Below, piece after piece: positions 1 through 6,528 of a DNA stretch of 10,062 nucleotides. The translations under genes were made by a program, and so were the position numbers. Every line of letters begins with the position of its first letter. The stretch's first letter is position 1. This DNA comes from Methylococcaceae bacterium. Lineage in GTDB: Bacteria > Pseudomonadota > Gammaproteobacteria > Methylococcales > Methylomonadaceae. The DNA lies in NCBI GenBank assembly GCA_003542275.1, contig DPKY01000281.1, positions 456 to 10,517 of the forward strand, in the 5' to 3' direction. A model generated the notes under the pieces. It had not been told where the DNA came from. It searched no databases and worked only from the letters and a program-made list of their open reading frames with translations.

Positions 1-344
1 TAAGTCAGGCTAAACTCGCCGAATTACTTGATGTTGACACGGTCACCATTTCTCGATTGGAAACGGGGAAAAACCTGCCGTCCCTTGGTTTGCTCATGCA
101 AATTTCACAAAAGCTCAATATTAAAATTTCAGACTTGCTTTCAGAATCGGAACTGGAGAATGATGTAAAAGATTTTGAAATTCTCGCTATTGGTATGCAA
201 AACTTGCACGAAACAGAGCGAAAATTACTGATAAAAATCATGAAATTATTTACCGACCATATCATCAAATCAAAACAAGCCGGCACCCCGCCCTCACTTT
301 GTGACATTTGCAAGCTCGAACAATCACTGCAAAATATACTCTAA
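1..344 (+). CDS. XRE-family transcriptional regulator (5' end missing)
   Basis: The frame is open from the left edge to a TAA at 342-344, giving 113 visible residues; the true start lies outside the window. The first ~48 residues are the second half of a Cro/C1-type helix-turn-helix: SQAKLAELLDV (scaffold helix), then DTVTISRLETGK (turn and recognition helix with the hallmark S-R-x-E-x-G-K), then the P-S-x-x-x-L-x-x-I-S-x-x-L packing helices. Such proteins bind short operator repeats and usually repress their own or neighbouring genes. The rest is a helical tail with no domain I recognise; a C-x-x-C pair (residues ~100 and 103) sits near the end and could bind metal or sense redox, but two cysteines are too little to argue from. 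A TTG at 57 could be mistaken for the start, but it cuts through the HTH. The target is unknown. Confidence 0.88.
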   Translation, partial: SQAKLAELLDVDTVTISRLETGKNLPSLGLLMQISQKLNIKISDLLSESELENDVKDFEILAIGMQNLHETERKLLIKIMKLFTDHIIKSKQAGTPPSLCDICKLEQSLQNIL

Positions 345-380
345 CGCAGGGCGCCAACCATCGCTTATTTCACTTCAACT

Positions 381-400
381 GTCACCCGTTGTCACCCGTT
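381..400. repeat. Perfect tandem 10-bp repeat GTCACCCGTT x2
   Basis: Two exact head-to-tail copies of GTCACCCGTT lie 36 bases after the regulator's stop. A related GTCAC occurs again at 413-417. The unit length is about one helical turn, so both copies would present the same face to a protein. A regulator-binding site or a chance slippage duplication are both possible; nothing else marks it. Confidence 0.6.
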
Positions 401-472
401 TAGTTATCTTGTGTCACTTGCGTTTCTCTATCCAACCAATTTCAATTTACATAGTAATTGAGAAATAAACAA

Positions 473-498
473 AAAATCCCCATATTTCAGGGGATTTT
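473..498. terminator. Bidirectional intrinsic terminator between the XRE gene and ssb
   Basis: A perfect 9-bp stem, AAAATCCCC (473-481) against GGGGATTTT (490-498), encloses an 8-base loop. Read leftward, the stem ends in a six-T run followed by GTTTATTT, a good terminator for ssb, whose stop codon is 30 bases upstream. Read rightward it ends TTTTGTTT, so it can also stop transcripts from the converging regulator gene. Confidence 0.85.
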
Positions 499-527
499 GT
501 TTATGCGTAAACAATATATCTTAAACC

Positions 528-1025
528 TTAGAACGGAATATCGTCGTCATAAGGTGCATTGAAACTCTCTGCCGGCTTATTTGCCATCGGTTGTGGCGCG
601 TAGTGCTGCGCGGGTTGCGGTGCATTTTGATACGATGACGGCGCATAATTAGCCGCTGGCGCGGGGGCATTGTACGAATTAGACGGCATTGGCGCGGGTG
701 CTGAGGCGTCGTTGCGTTTACCCACTAAATCCAAAATGGTGGCATTGAGTTCTAAACTGGTTTTCATCGTCCCGTCGTTAGCTTTGTATTCGCTCATGGT
801 CAGCTCACCGGATACAAACACTTGTTGTCCTTTTTTGAGATAGTCTTTTAAACTGCCCTCGGCACGCTTGCCCCACAGTACAACGCGCAACCACACCGTT
901 TGTTGACGGTCACCAAACCCCACATTATTTGCCACCGAAACATTCAATACCGCCTGCCCCGAAGGTAAATAACGCACCTCAGCGTCACGCCCCACCGTCC
1001 CCGTACACGAAAAAACATTACTCAT
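528..1025 (-). CDS. ssb: Single-stranded DNA-binding protein, divergent type
   Basis: 165 residues, close to the usual 160-180. Residues 1-105 form the OB fold: G-T-V-G-R-D-A-E-V-R-Y near the N-terminus, VVLWGKRAEGSLKDYLKKG in the middle, and V-F-V-S-G-E-L after it. Residues ~107-157 are a flexible linker rich in Pro, Ala, Tyr, Gln and Asn. The last six residues are DDDIPF, the acidic tip through which SSB recruits repair and replication partners. It binds single-stranded DNA in the cytoplasm as a tetramer in known homologues. The core lacks the T-E-W-H-R-V-V-F-F-G-K block of typical enterobacterial SSB and has T-V-W-L-R-V-V-L-W-G-K instead, so this may be a second or lineage-specific SSB. 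The start has an AGAGGA ribosome site at 1031-1036. A TTGACA lies on the same strand at 1074-1079, but I see no good -10 after it. No LexA box is visible. Confidence 0.93.
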   Translation of the reverse strand: MSNVFSCTGTVGRDAEVRYLPSGQAVLNVSVANNVGFGDRQQTVWLRVVLWGKRAEGSLKDYLKKGQQVFVSGELTMSEYKANDGTMKTSLELNATILDLVGKRNDASAPAPMPSNSYNAPAPAANYAPSSYQNAPQPAQHYAPQPMANKPAESFNAPYDDDIPF

Positions 1026-1085
1026 TTTTATCCTCTTGATGATTTTTTAAACTGGTTATTAAACTATGGACGCTGTCAAAAATAA

Positions 1086-1102
1086 AGCGGGATTGTCACG
1101 CT
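1086..1102 (-). terminator. Weak hairpin plus T-run after the FapA-family gene
   Basis: Reading leftward just past the FapA-family stop, AGCG and CGCT pair around a 9-base loop, then TTATTTTT follows. The stem is only 4 bp (5 with a wobble), so termination would be partial at best. If real, it separates ssb transcription from the upstream genes. Confidence 0.3.
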
Positions 1103-1104
1103 CA

Positions 1105-2808
1105 CTAGCTGACTGTGACCTCACTACTGCCCGCCCGACTTAAGGTAAACAAACTCTTTCCCCGATTTTCGTAGCACTTCCAGCGAGTATTGCCAATTTG
1201 CACTTCCGTATCAACAAAAACTGCTCTATCCACGACAACACGCGCATTATCAATAACTGAAAAACTGTCCATCAACTCGTGCAATTCTTGTTTACACAAA
1301 TCAATATCAATGGAGAGCTTACTCATCGTGCGATGTAATTTTGCCATGGTTTGTTCATTGCTTTTTTCAGGATGCTCATCAAAAAAAGTCAGAATTTTTT
1401 TAATATCTTTTTGCTCCGATTGCTTGGCGAGCAAATCATTTTTCATTGCAGTGACTTGTTTTTGAATATAGGGATTGAGCCCCACTTGCAAATGCGTTTT
1501 TATTGCGGCATCTGAACCAACGATCACAGCTTTAATTTGCATCAACGCGCACGTTAACCCACCTAAAATTGAGGGTCTTTTACTCCCATTTTTTGCGCCC
1601 GCAAAAATTTTATTTCCTGCAATAAGCGTTGAATTCATTGCATATTTTGACACAACAATATCTGTGCCCGCTTCAATGTGGAAATTTTCCACAAACCCAA
1701 TCACCACCGTGCCACGCGCGACAATTTTTGCGGTATTTTTAGCTTTTTCTTCTTCAGTTTCGTCTTGAGAGCCTTGCGCACCGTTTTTGACATTGATGTC
1801 CGCATTGGCAAATAATTCACTATTGCCCGTCACGCCACCTTTAATGTTCAAGCTGCCCATGGATTTCACACTGGCGTTAATAACACTGCCCTCAATAACC
1901 ACATCTTCAAGGGCGTACACATTCATGCCCTCAGTTACATCCCCTTTAATGGTCACCGCGCCATCAAATCGGACATTCCCCGTTGAAAAATCCACTTTTT
2001 TAAGCGATAAAATTGGTGATACTGTCATGCCATTGGGGACAGCAACCGGTTGCCCCGTCACAGAGGACAGTAGTTGATTTTCATCGTCGGGATTGACATA
2101 CACGCCCGTCATATCTTTAGAAAAAGGGATGTTCTCACCTACTTTAGGCAATATCACCTCACCAAAAACATTGCACCCTTTTTTACCTTCAACGGGCGGA
2201 ATACGCTGCATCACCACCGCATCTTTATACACAACGGGAATATCACCTAGCTCGCGGTAATCGGCCATGCCGTTTTCATCAATTTTGGGTTTGCGGTCAT
2301 GCGGATCGGGCGTCATGCTTTTAAACTGCGCGTCAATGCCATCAACAGGGCGTAAGCCCTCTGCAATCGTCACGTCTTTGCAATGACCTTTGGCTAGCAA
2401 CGCTTCAAGGGCTTGCGTTGAAATAATCCCCCATGTGATTTCTTTATCCTTGACGGCTTTTTGAATATCACTGAGCGTCAGCGGATCACCGCCAAAACAA
2501 GGCGTCAGCGTCATGCGTGCTCTTAGCTTATCTTCTGAAATAAAAATCTCACAACTCGCATCGCGTCGCTCTCCTAGCTCTACTTCAAACGCTTCTGCAT
2601 TAGACGCATTATAGCGTGCGAGCAGATCGCTCATTGCCATCTCGCCAATATATAACTCAGCAAGCCCTTGTTTTTCAAGGCGTCGCTTGACCATATCCGC
2701 AGTGAGCATCTCTAATTTATCGCTACTTGGCGTGAACACGGCTAGCAATCTACGCTCACTTTTGCTTAATTTGAATTCAAGGCCATTTTCAACTGTGGTA
2801 TCGTTCAT
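1105..2808 (-). CDS. FapA-family protein (DUF342), beta-helix plus coiled coil
   Basis: 567 residues, a normal size for the family. Residues ~1-80 are a poorly conserved N-terminal region; ~85-265 match the FapA N-terminal domain, with I-x-x-A-x-x-D-K-E-I-x-W-G-I and the block KKGCNVFGEVI. Residues ~270-440 are a run of beta-helix rungs (GDVTEGMNVYALEDVVIEGS is a typical stretch). An acidic insert, rich in Glu and Lys, interrupts the rungs at ~344-362. Residues ~446-515 are charged and helical, probably a coiled coil, and ~520-560 return to beta structure. There is no signal peptide or membrane segment, so it should be cytoplasmic. The family is named for flagellar assembly (FapA) and includes polymer-forming, bactofilin-like rungs, but its biochemical role is poorly known and no flagellar gene is nearby. 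The start has an AGAGAAG-like ribosome site. It lies 57 bases after the hemerythrin gene, in the same direction. Confidence 0.88.
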   Translation of the reverse strand: MNDTTVENGLEFKLSKSERRLLAVFTPSSDKLEMLTADMVKRRLEKQGLAELYIGEMAMSDLLARYNASNAEAFEVELGERRDASCEIFISEDKLRARMTLTPCFGGDPLTLSDIQKAVKDKEITWGIISTQALEALLAKGHCKDVTIAEGLRPVDGIDAQFKSMTPDPHDRKPKIDENGMADYRELGDIPVVYKDAVVMQRIPPVEGKKGCNVFGEVILPKVGENIPFSKDMTGVYVNPDDENQLLSSVTGQPVAVPNGMTVSPILSLKKVDFSTGNVRFDGAVTIKGDVTEGMNVYALEDVVIEGSVINASVKSMGSLNIKGGVTGNSELFANADINVKNGAQGSQDETEEEKAKNTAKIVARGTVVIGFVENFHIEAGTDIVVSKYAMNSTLIAGNKIFAGAKNGSKRPSILGGLTCALMQIKAVIVGSDAAIKTHLQVGLNPYIQKQVTAMKNDLLAKQSEQKDIKKILTFFDEHPEKSNEQTMAKLHRTMSKLSIDIDLCKQELHELMDSFSVIDNARVVVDRAVFVDTEVQIGNTRWKCYENRGKSLFTLSRAGSSEVTVS

Positions 2809-2865
2809 TATCTTCTCTGCGTTAAGTTTAGTGTATTGTTCATGACGGCGTTTGTGTAAGACAAG

Positions 2866-3300
2866 CTAGGCCACCTCGTCACTCCCCATAAAACCTTTCA
2901 TTTTTAAATCCTCAGTGAGAATGTGTTTCATCAACCATCCCTTAGCAAGAAAAGCGCTGTGCTCGCGTAATGTTGCAATATCCTCTGGCAACAAATTGTC
3001 CTTTTTTAAAATAGCATGAATATCGGTGCGAATACGCGTAATTTCAATCTCTAGCTCGTCATGTCCTTGCTTATTTTCATCTCTAAACGGGAAAAAATAC
3101 TGCAACTGCAACGCTTCCTCATGACGAAAATGCTCGATGGAATACTCATAGAGCTGATCAATAAAAAAGAGCAAGGGTTCTTTATCTTCTGGATGACGCA
3201 ACGCCATCTCAAGTCCGTTAATGGTGGTGAGCAAAAGCTTGTGCTCGGCATCAATAATGGCGTTATTTACGCTAAAACGCGCATCCCATTTAATTGTCAT
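2866..3300 (-). CDS. Bacteriohemerythrin-like protein with one altered iron ligand
   Basis: 144 residues, the usual size of a single-domain bacteriohemerythrin, a four-helix bundle that binds oxygen at a non-heme diiron centre. Family landmarks are visible in order: W5, V-N-N-A-I-I-D-A-E-H (H20), H57-F-R-H-E61-E, G-H80-D-E-L and W122-L-M-K-H126-x4-D131. These give the His, Glu and Asp ligands expected. The usual H-x3-H pair is here N76-x3-H80, so one of the five ligand histidines is replaced by Asn (codon 3073-3075). The iron site may therefore be incomplete, rearranged or non-oxygen-binding. No signal peptide is present, so it is cytoplasmic. It follows pheA by 32 bases with an AGGGA ribosome site, and likely shares its transcript. 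Roles in oxygen supply, storage or sensing are known for relatives; I cannot choose among them. Confidence 0.9.
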   Translation of the reverse strand: MTIKWDARFSVNNAIIDAEHKLLLTTINGLEMALRHPEDKEPLLFFIDQLYEYSIEHFRHEEALQLQYFFPFRDENKQGHDELEIEITRIRTDIHAILKKDNLLPEDIATLREHSAFLAKGWLMKHILTEDLKMKGFMGSDEVA

Positions 3301-3332
3301 CGTATTCCCTATTATGTTGTTGTCTTAGCGTA

Positions 3333-4424
3333 TCAAAAAAGCGCCTGCGGGTAAGACCCTAAATTTTTTATCATGGATACGTTGGTTTTGAGCAAGTCTA
3401 ACGCTTTTGCGACATTATCATCCTCGCTATGCCCTGCAATATCAATAAAAAATACATACTCCCAAAGCCCTTGTCTTGAAGGGCGCGACTCAATACTGAG
3501 CATATCCACCCCCAACGTGGCAAAAGGCTCAAGCATCGCGTGCAGTGCACCAGATTTATTGGGCATAGACACCACTAACGTGGTTTTATCATGCCCCGTT
3601 GGCGCGGCGGTTTGATTGCCGATAATAATAAAACGCGTTGTATTGTTGGTATTGTCTTCAATGTTTGCCGCTAAAATGGGCAAATGATAAATCTGCGCGG
3701 CAATACTGCCAGCAATGGCCGCCGTGTTGGGATGCGCTTTTGCCAGTTGCGCGGCTTGGGCATTGCTACTCACCGCCGTTTGCGTCACTTGTGGCAGATG
3801 CGTAGCGAGCCATTCGCGGCATTGCGCAAGCGACTGCGCGTGAGAATAGACTTCGGTAATCTGGGCAAGATGACTTGCGTGCGTTAATAAATTTTGCTGA
3901 ACACGAATGCCCACTTCTCCGCAAATTTGCAAAGAAGAGGTCAGCAGACAGTCAAGCGTGTAACTAATCACCCCTTCGGTCGAATTTTCAATAGGCACGA
4001 CGCCAAACGCACACTGCCCTTTTTCCACCAAATGAAATACCGCACTAATACTCGCCGCTGGCACGGTTTTTACCGCGTGCCCAAAATGCGTAAACGCCGC
4101 TTGTTGCGTAAAAGTGCCCTCTGGCCCCAAAAACGCCACGTCTAAGGGTTTTTCAAGCGCTAAACACGCCGACATCAACTCCCGAAAAAAACGCATTGCC
4201 GTTTCATCTGAAAGTGGCCCTGTATTTAACGACTGAATTCGCCGCAACACCAGCGACTCACGATCAGGGCGATAAAAAGACCCACTTTCGCCTTGCGCCA
4301 GCTTTGTTTCAGCAACTTTTTGCGCATACGCGGCGCGTTGATTGATAAGTTGCAAAATCTGCGAATCAACCGTATCAATTTTCTCTCTTAATTCAGTCAA
4401 GGGGATGATTGGCGTTGGGGGCAT
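3333..4424 (-). CDS. pheA: Bifunctional chorismate mutase / prephenate dehydratase (P-protein)
   Basis: 363 residues, the usual length of the fused P-protein. It converts chorismate to prephenate and then to phenylpyruvate, the committed steps to phenylalanine, in the cytoplasm. Residues ~9-90 are an AroQ-type chorismate mutase: R13, R30, K41 and R55-E56 align with the E. coli active-site Arg11, Arg28, Lys39 and Arg51-Glu52. Residues ~94-270 are the dehydratase, with FLGPEGTFTQQAA, VPIENSTEGV and the catalytic T263-R264-F265. Residues ~280-360 are an ACT domain with S-G-A-L-H and E312-S-R-P, the phenylalanine-binding signatures, so feedback inhibition by Phe is expected. The ATG has an AAAGGA site 7 bases upstream. 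I found no Phe-rich leader peptide or attenuator. It is divergent from dsbD and is the first gene of a possible leftward unit with the hemerythrin and FapA-family genes. Confidence 0.96.
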   Translation of the reverse strand: MPPTPIIPLTELREKIDTVDSQILQLINQRAAYAQKVAETKLAQGESGSFYRPDRESLVLRRIQSLNTGPLSDETAMRFFRELMSACLALEKPLDVAFLGPEGTFTQQAAFTHFGHAVKTVPAASISAVFHLVEKGQCAFGVVPIENSTEGVISYTLDCLLTSSLQICGEVGIRVQQNLLTHASHLAQITEVYSHAQSLAQCREWLATHLPQVTQTAVSSNAQAAQLAKAHPNTAAIAGSIAAQIYHLPILAANIEDNTNNTTRFIIIGNQTAAPTGHDKTTLVVSMPNKSGALHAMLEPFATLGVDMLSIESRPSRQGLWEYVFFIDIAGHSEDDNVAKALDLLKTNVSMIKNLGSYPQALF

Positions 4425-4577
4425 AAATAATCCTTTTGTTTAGCGTTTTAGAACATCTCATAATCGGATAAAAAGATACCATATTTGCGTCATTGACACA
4501 TCACTCTCATCTTGATGTTGTCTTGCTTAATTTTGCGTGACAGAATGTGGCGCACTCCATTTATTTTTCAAATTCGC

Positions 4578-4583
4578 TATAAT
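4578..4583 (+). promoter_or_regulatory. Candidate -10 element (TATAAT) for dsbD
   Basis: A perfect TATAAT in the 217-base divergent region between pheA and dsbD, 58 bases before the dsbD ATG. Its start site would fall near 4590. No convincing -35 hexamer sits 16-18 bases upstream, and the extended TG motif is CG here, so an activator may be needed. A separate TTGACA at 4493-4498 has only a poor -10 (TGTTGT) at the right distance. The rest of 4425-4577 shows nothing I can name; a leftward TGG-TATCTT (about 4473-4481) might serve pheA but is weak. Confidence 0.5.
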
Positions 4584-4595
4584 TCTACGCGTAGA
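4584..4595. promoter_or_regulatory. 12-bp perfect palindrome TCTACGCGTAGA at the predicted dsbD start site
   Basis: TCTACG is followed directly by its reverse complement CGTAGA, abutting the TATAAT and covering the predicted transcription start. That is where a repressor operator would work. About two to three 12-bp palindromes are expected by chance in 10 kb, so the position, not the palindrome itself, is the argument. Confidence 0.4.
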
Positions 4596-4596
4596 T

Positions 4597-4618
4597 GGCG
4601 TGATAACGTGCCTTTTTT
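4597..4618 (+). terminator. Terminator-like hairpin in the dsbD leader (possible attenuator)
   Basis: GGCGTG (4597-4602) pairs with CGTGCC (4607-4612) around an ATAA loop, using four Watson-Crick pairs and two G-U wobbles, followed at once by six T (4613-4618). The wobbles pair only in rightward RNA. It lies between the candidate promoter and the dsbD ATG, so it could reduce read-through into dsbD or end a transcript started upstream. The stem is short and no antiterminator is obvious. Confidence 0.4.
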
Positions 4619-4641
4619 GATTGCTCGAGAATTATATAACC

Positions 4642-6519
4642 ATGAATCCATTTTTGATTATCACCGCACTGTGGCTCAGTGTCATCACCCTAGCGCACGC
4701 TGATATGCCTCAAGCAGACATTCACGCGACGGTGCGCAACGCCAACTTGCCTGCGCACGTTGACATCACGTTTAGCGTCCCGCCAGCGCATCATGCGTAC
4801 CTCGATAAGGGCGAGGAGCAAATGTATATCCCCATCACCTTCGATCCCGCCAATACACTCAGTAGCGTGGGCCTAAAAATTGAAGAACTCAGTAAACCTG
4901 CAGGCCGCTATGATGAGGAGGTAAAAGCCACGGTGTTGCGTGATAGCGGTGTGTTTAACTTGACGTTAACCGGCGCGCAACCACCGCCTGAGAAAGTGGC
5001 ACTTGGGATCAAATATCAAATTTGCAATGATGTGACCCATCAATGTTTTCGCCCGCAAACCACCGCCGTCGAGTTACTCTTTACACCCGCAACCACCCCG
5101 CAAGCGTCCAGCCCAACGACAGCGGAAAATCTGACGGATACGCTACTGCGTTTATTTGAGCAATATAAAAATAATGTCGCCGTGATGTTTGGCTTGATGT
5201 TCATTGCGGGCCTACTGTCCGTCGCCACGCCTTGCGTTTACCCGATGCTTCCCATTACATCTATGTTTATTGTCAATCGCGCTAATGGCATTGCCGCTAA
5301 GGAAAAACAACACGCACTGATTTATGTGATGGGTATTCTCTGCACCTATATGCTCTTGGGCTTAGTGGCCGGCATGACGGGAGGCGCGTTTAACGTCTTT
5401 ATGCAATCAGGCTGGGTGAATTTAGCGTTTGCGTTCTTTTTCACTTTTTTTGCAATAGCCTTACTGGGCTATTATGAGCTGGGTTTTCTGCAAAATGAAG
5501 TACACGAACTCGATCAACACTCTGCGCGAATTAAAGGGCTGACGGGAACGTGGCTAATGGGGCTGGTTGCAGGCCTCGTCATTTCACCTTGCGTGGGGCC
5601 GATTGTTTTTGCACTACTGCTACAAGTAGCCGATAACATTGCCAGTAAAGCCGCGCAACTCGCGCTCCTTAATGAAACGCTCTCTTTTGCCGATAAGCTG
5701 ACGATTTCACTGCAAGGCAGCGTTATGATGGCGGGTTTTGGCCTTGGCGTAGGCGGGCCTTTTTTTGCTATTAGCGTCATGAAATTCAACAAATTGCCCA
5801 AAGCAGGCTATTGGATGAACAAAATCAAATACGCTTTTGGGCTACTTATTTTATATTTTGCTTACAGTTATTTAAACAAAGCAATGGGAGTTTTCGGGGT
5901 GGATCCACAAACAACATTCGTTTTATTGTTAGGCACACTTGGCATTTGGATTGCCGTGGTGAATTTTAATGTACTCAGTTTGCTTCCCCATGATGCAGCG
6001 CCTAACCATAAATTTAAACATTTTATGGGCGTGATGATGATGCTCATTGGCGTTTGGCTCGTGGTGGTCAGTCTTGGTCATTTGCCCATTTTCAGCGCAG
6101 CACTGCGCAGCGCAGTCGCTGATGAAATAAGCCCCGTCACGCAAACTGAAGTAGAAAATGATGCGGGTATTGCTTGGCAACGCCATTTTGCTATCGCACA
6201 AGACATGGCCCAGCAAACAGGTAAACCCATTTTTATTGACTTTTATGCCAGTTGGTGTGCCAACTGCGTGGCCTTCAAAGAAGAAACACGCAACAATCCC
6301 GCGTTAAATGAAGCGCTACGCACGCAAGCCATTGCGCTAAAATTAGTGGATAAAGAACCCGATTTTGAAGCGTTTCGCAACGATCCCGCGCATCGTCAAT
6401 TAAAAATAGGGTTGCCCTATTTTGCAATTATTCGCGCCGATGGAACGCTATTGTGGTCAAGTACCAATTATCAATCCGCAGACACGATTATCGCCGTCTT
6501 GCGTGCGCATCAACCCTAA
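4642..6519 (+). CDS. dsbD: Thiol:disulfide interchange protein DsbD
   Basis: 625 residues from the ATG at 4642. DsbD takes electrons from cytoplasmic thioredoxin and passes them across the inner membrane to periplasmic partners such as DsbC and cytochrome c maturation proteins. I chose this ATG because a hydrophobic signal peptide starts there and ends L-A-H-A at residue 20; a TTG at 4621 only adds seven residues. Residues ~22-150 are the periplasmic alpha domain with C128 and C135. Residues ~180-483 form about eight membrane segments; C198 in ATPCVYPMLPIT and C317 in ISPCVGPIVFALL are the paired transmembrane cysteines. Residues ~505-625 are the thioredoxin-like gamma domain with W-C539-A-N-C542. 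All six redox cysteines are present. One oddity: the alpha pair is C-x6-C, while E. coli has C-x5-C. The ribosome site is weak (GAGA at 4627-4630). It is followed after 9 bases by a cysteine-rich exported protein, probably cotranscribed. Confidence 0.96.
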   Translation: MNPFLIITALWLSVITLAHADMPQADIHATVRNANLPAHVDITFSVPPAHHAYLDKGEEQMYIPITFDPANTLSSVGLKIEELSKPAGRYDEEVKATVLRDSGVFNLTLTGAQPPPEKVALGIKYQICNDVTHQCFRPQTTAVELLFTPATTPQASSPTTAENLTDTLLRLFEQYKNNVAVMFGLMFIAGLLSVATPCVYPMLPITSMFIVNRANGIAAKEKQHALIYVMGILCTYMLLGLVAGMTGGAFNVFMQSGWVNLAFAFFFTFFAIALLGYYELGFLQNEVHELDQHSARIKGLTGTWLMGLVAGLVISPCVGPIVFALLLQVADNIASKAAQLALLNETLSFADKLTISLQGSVMMAGFGLGVGGPFFAISVMKFNKLPKAGYWMNKIKYAFGLLILYFAYSYLNKAMGVFGVDPQTTFVLLLGTLGIWIAVVNFNVLSLLPHDAAPNHKFKHFMGVMMMLIGVWLVVVSLGHLPIFSAALRSAVADEISPVTQTEVENDAGIAWQRHFAIAQDMAQQTGKPIFIDFYASWCANCVAFKEETRNNPALNEALRTQAIALKLVDKEPDFEAFRNDPAHRQLKIGLPYFAIIRADGTLLWSSTNYQSADTIIAVLRAHQP

Positions 6520-6528
6520 TTACTGACC

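Noticed and set aside
57..344. TTG at 57 as the start of the XRE regulator
   Set aside because: The frame is open to the left edge and the residues before 57 complete the helix-turn-helix, so the real start is outside the window.
1026..1104. LexA box or full promoter upstream of ssb
   Set aside because: No CTG-N10-CAG type site is present. TTGACA at 1074-1079 is perfect, but no hexamer at 15-19 bases resembles a -10.
3061..3354. Long reading frames opposite the hemerythrin, pheA, FapA-family and hemF genes
   Set aside because: They lie antisense or out of frame within well-supported genes, show no recognisable domains and have no ribosome sites.
4621..4641. TTG at 4621 as the dsbD start
   Set aside because: It adds seven polar residues before the signal peptide; the ATG at 4642 gives a normal signal sequence and codon.
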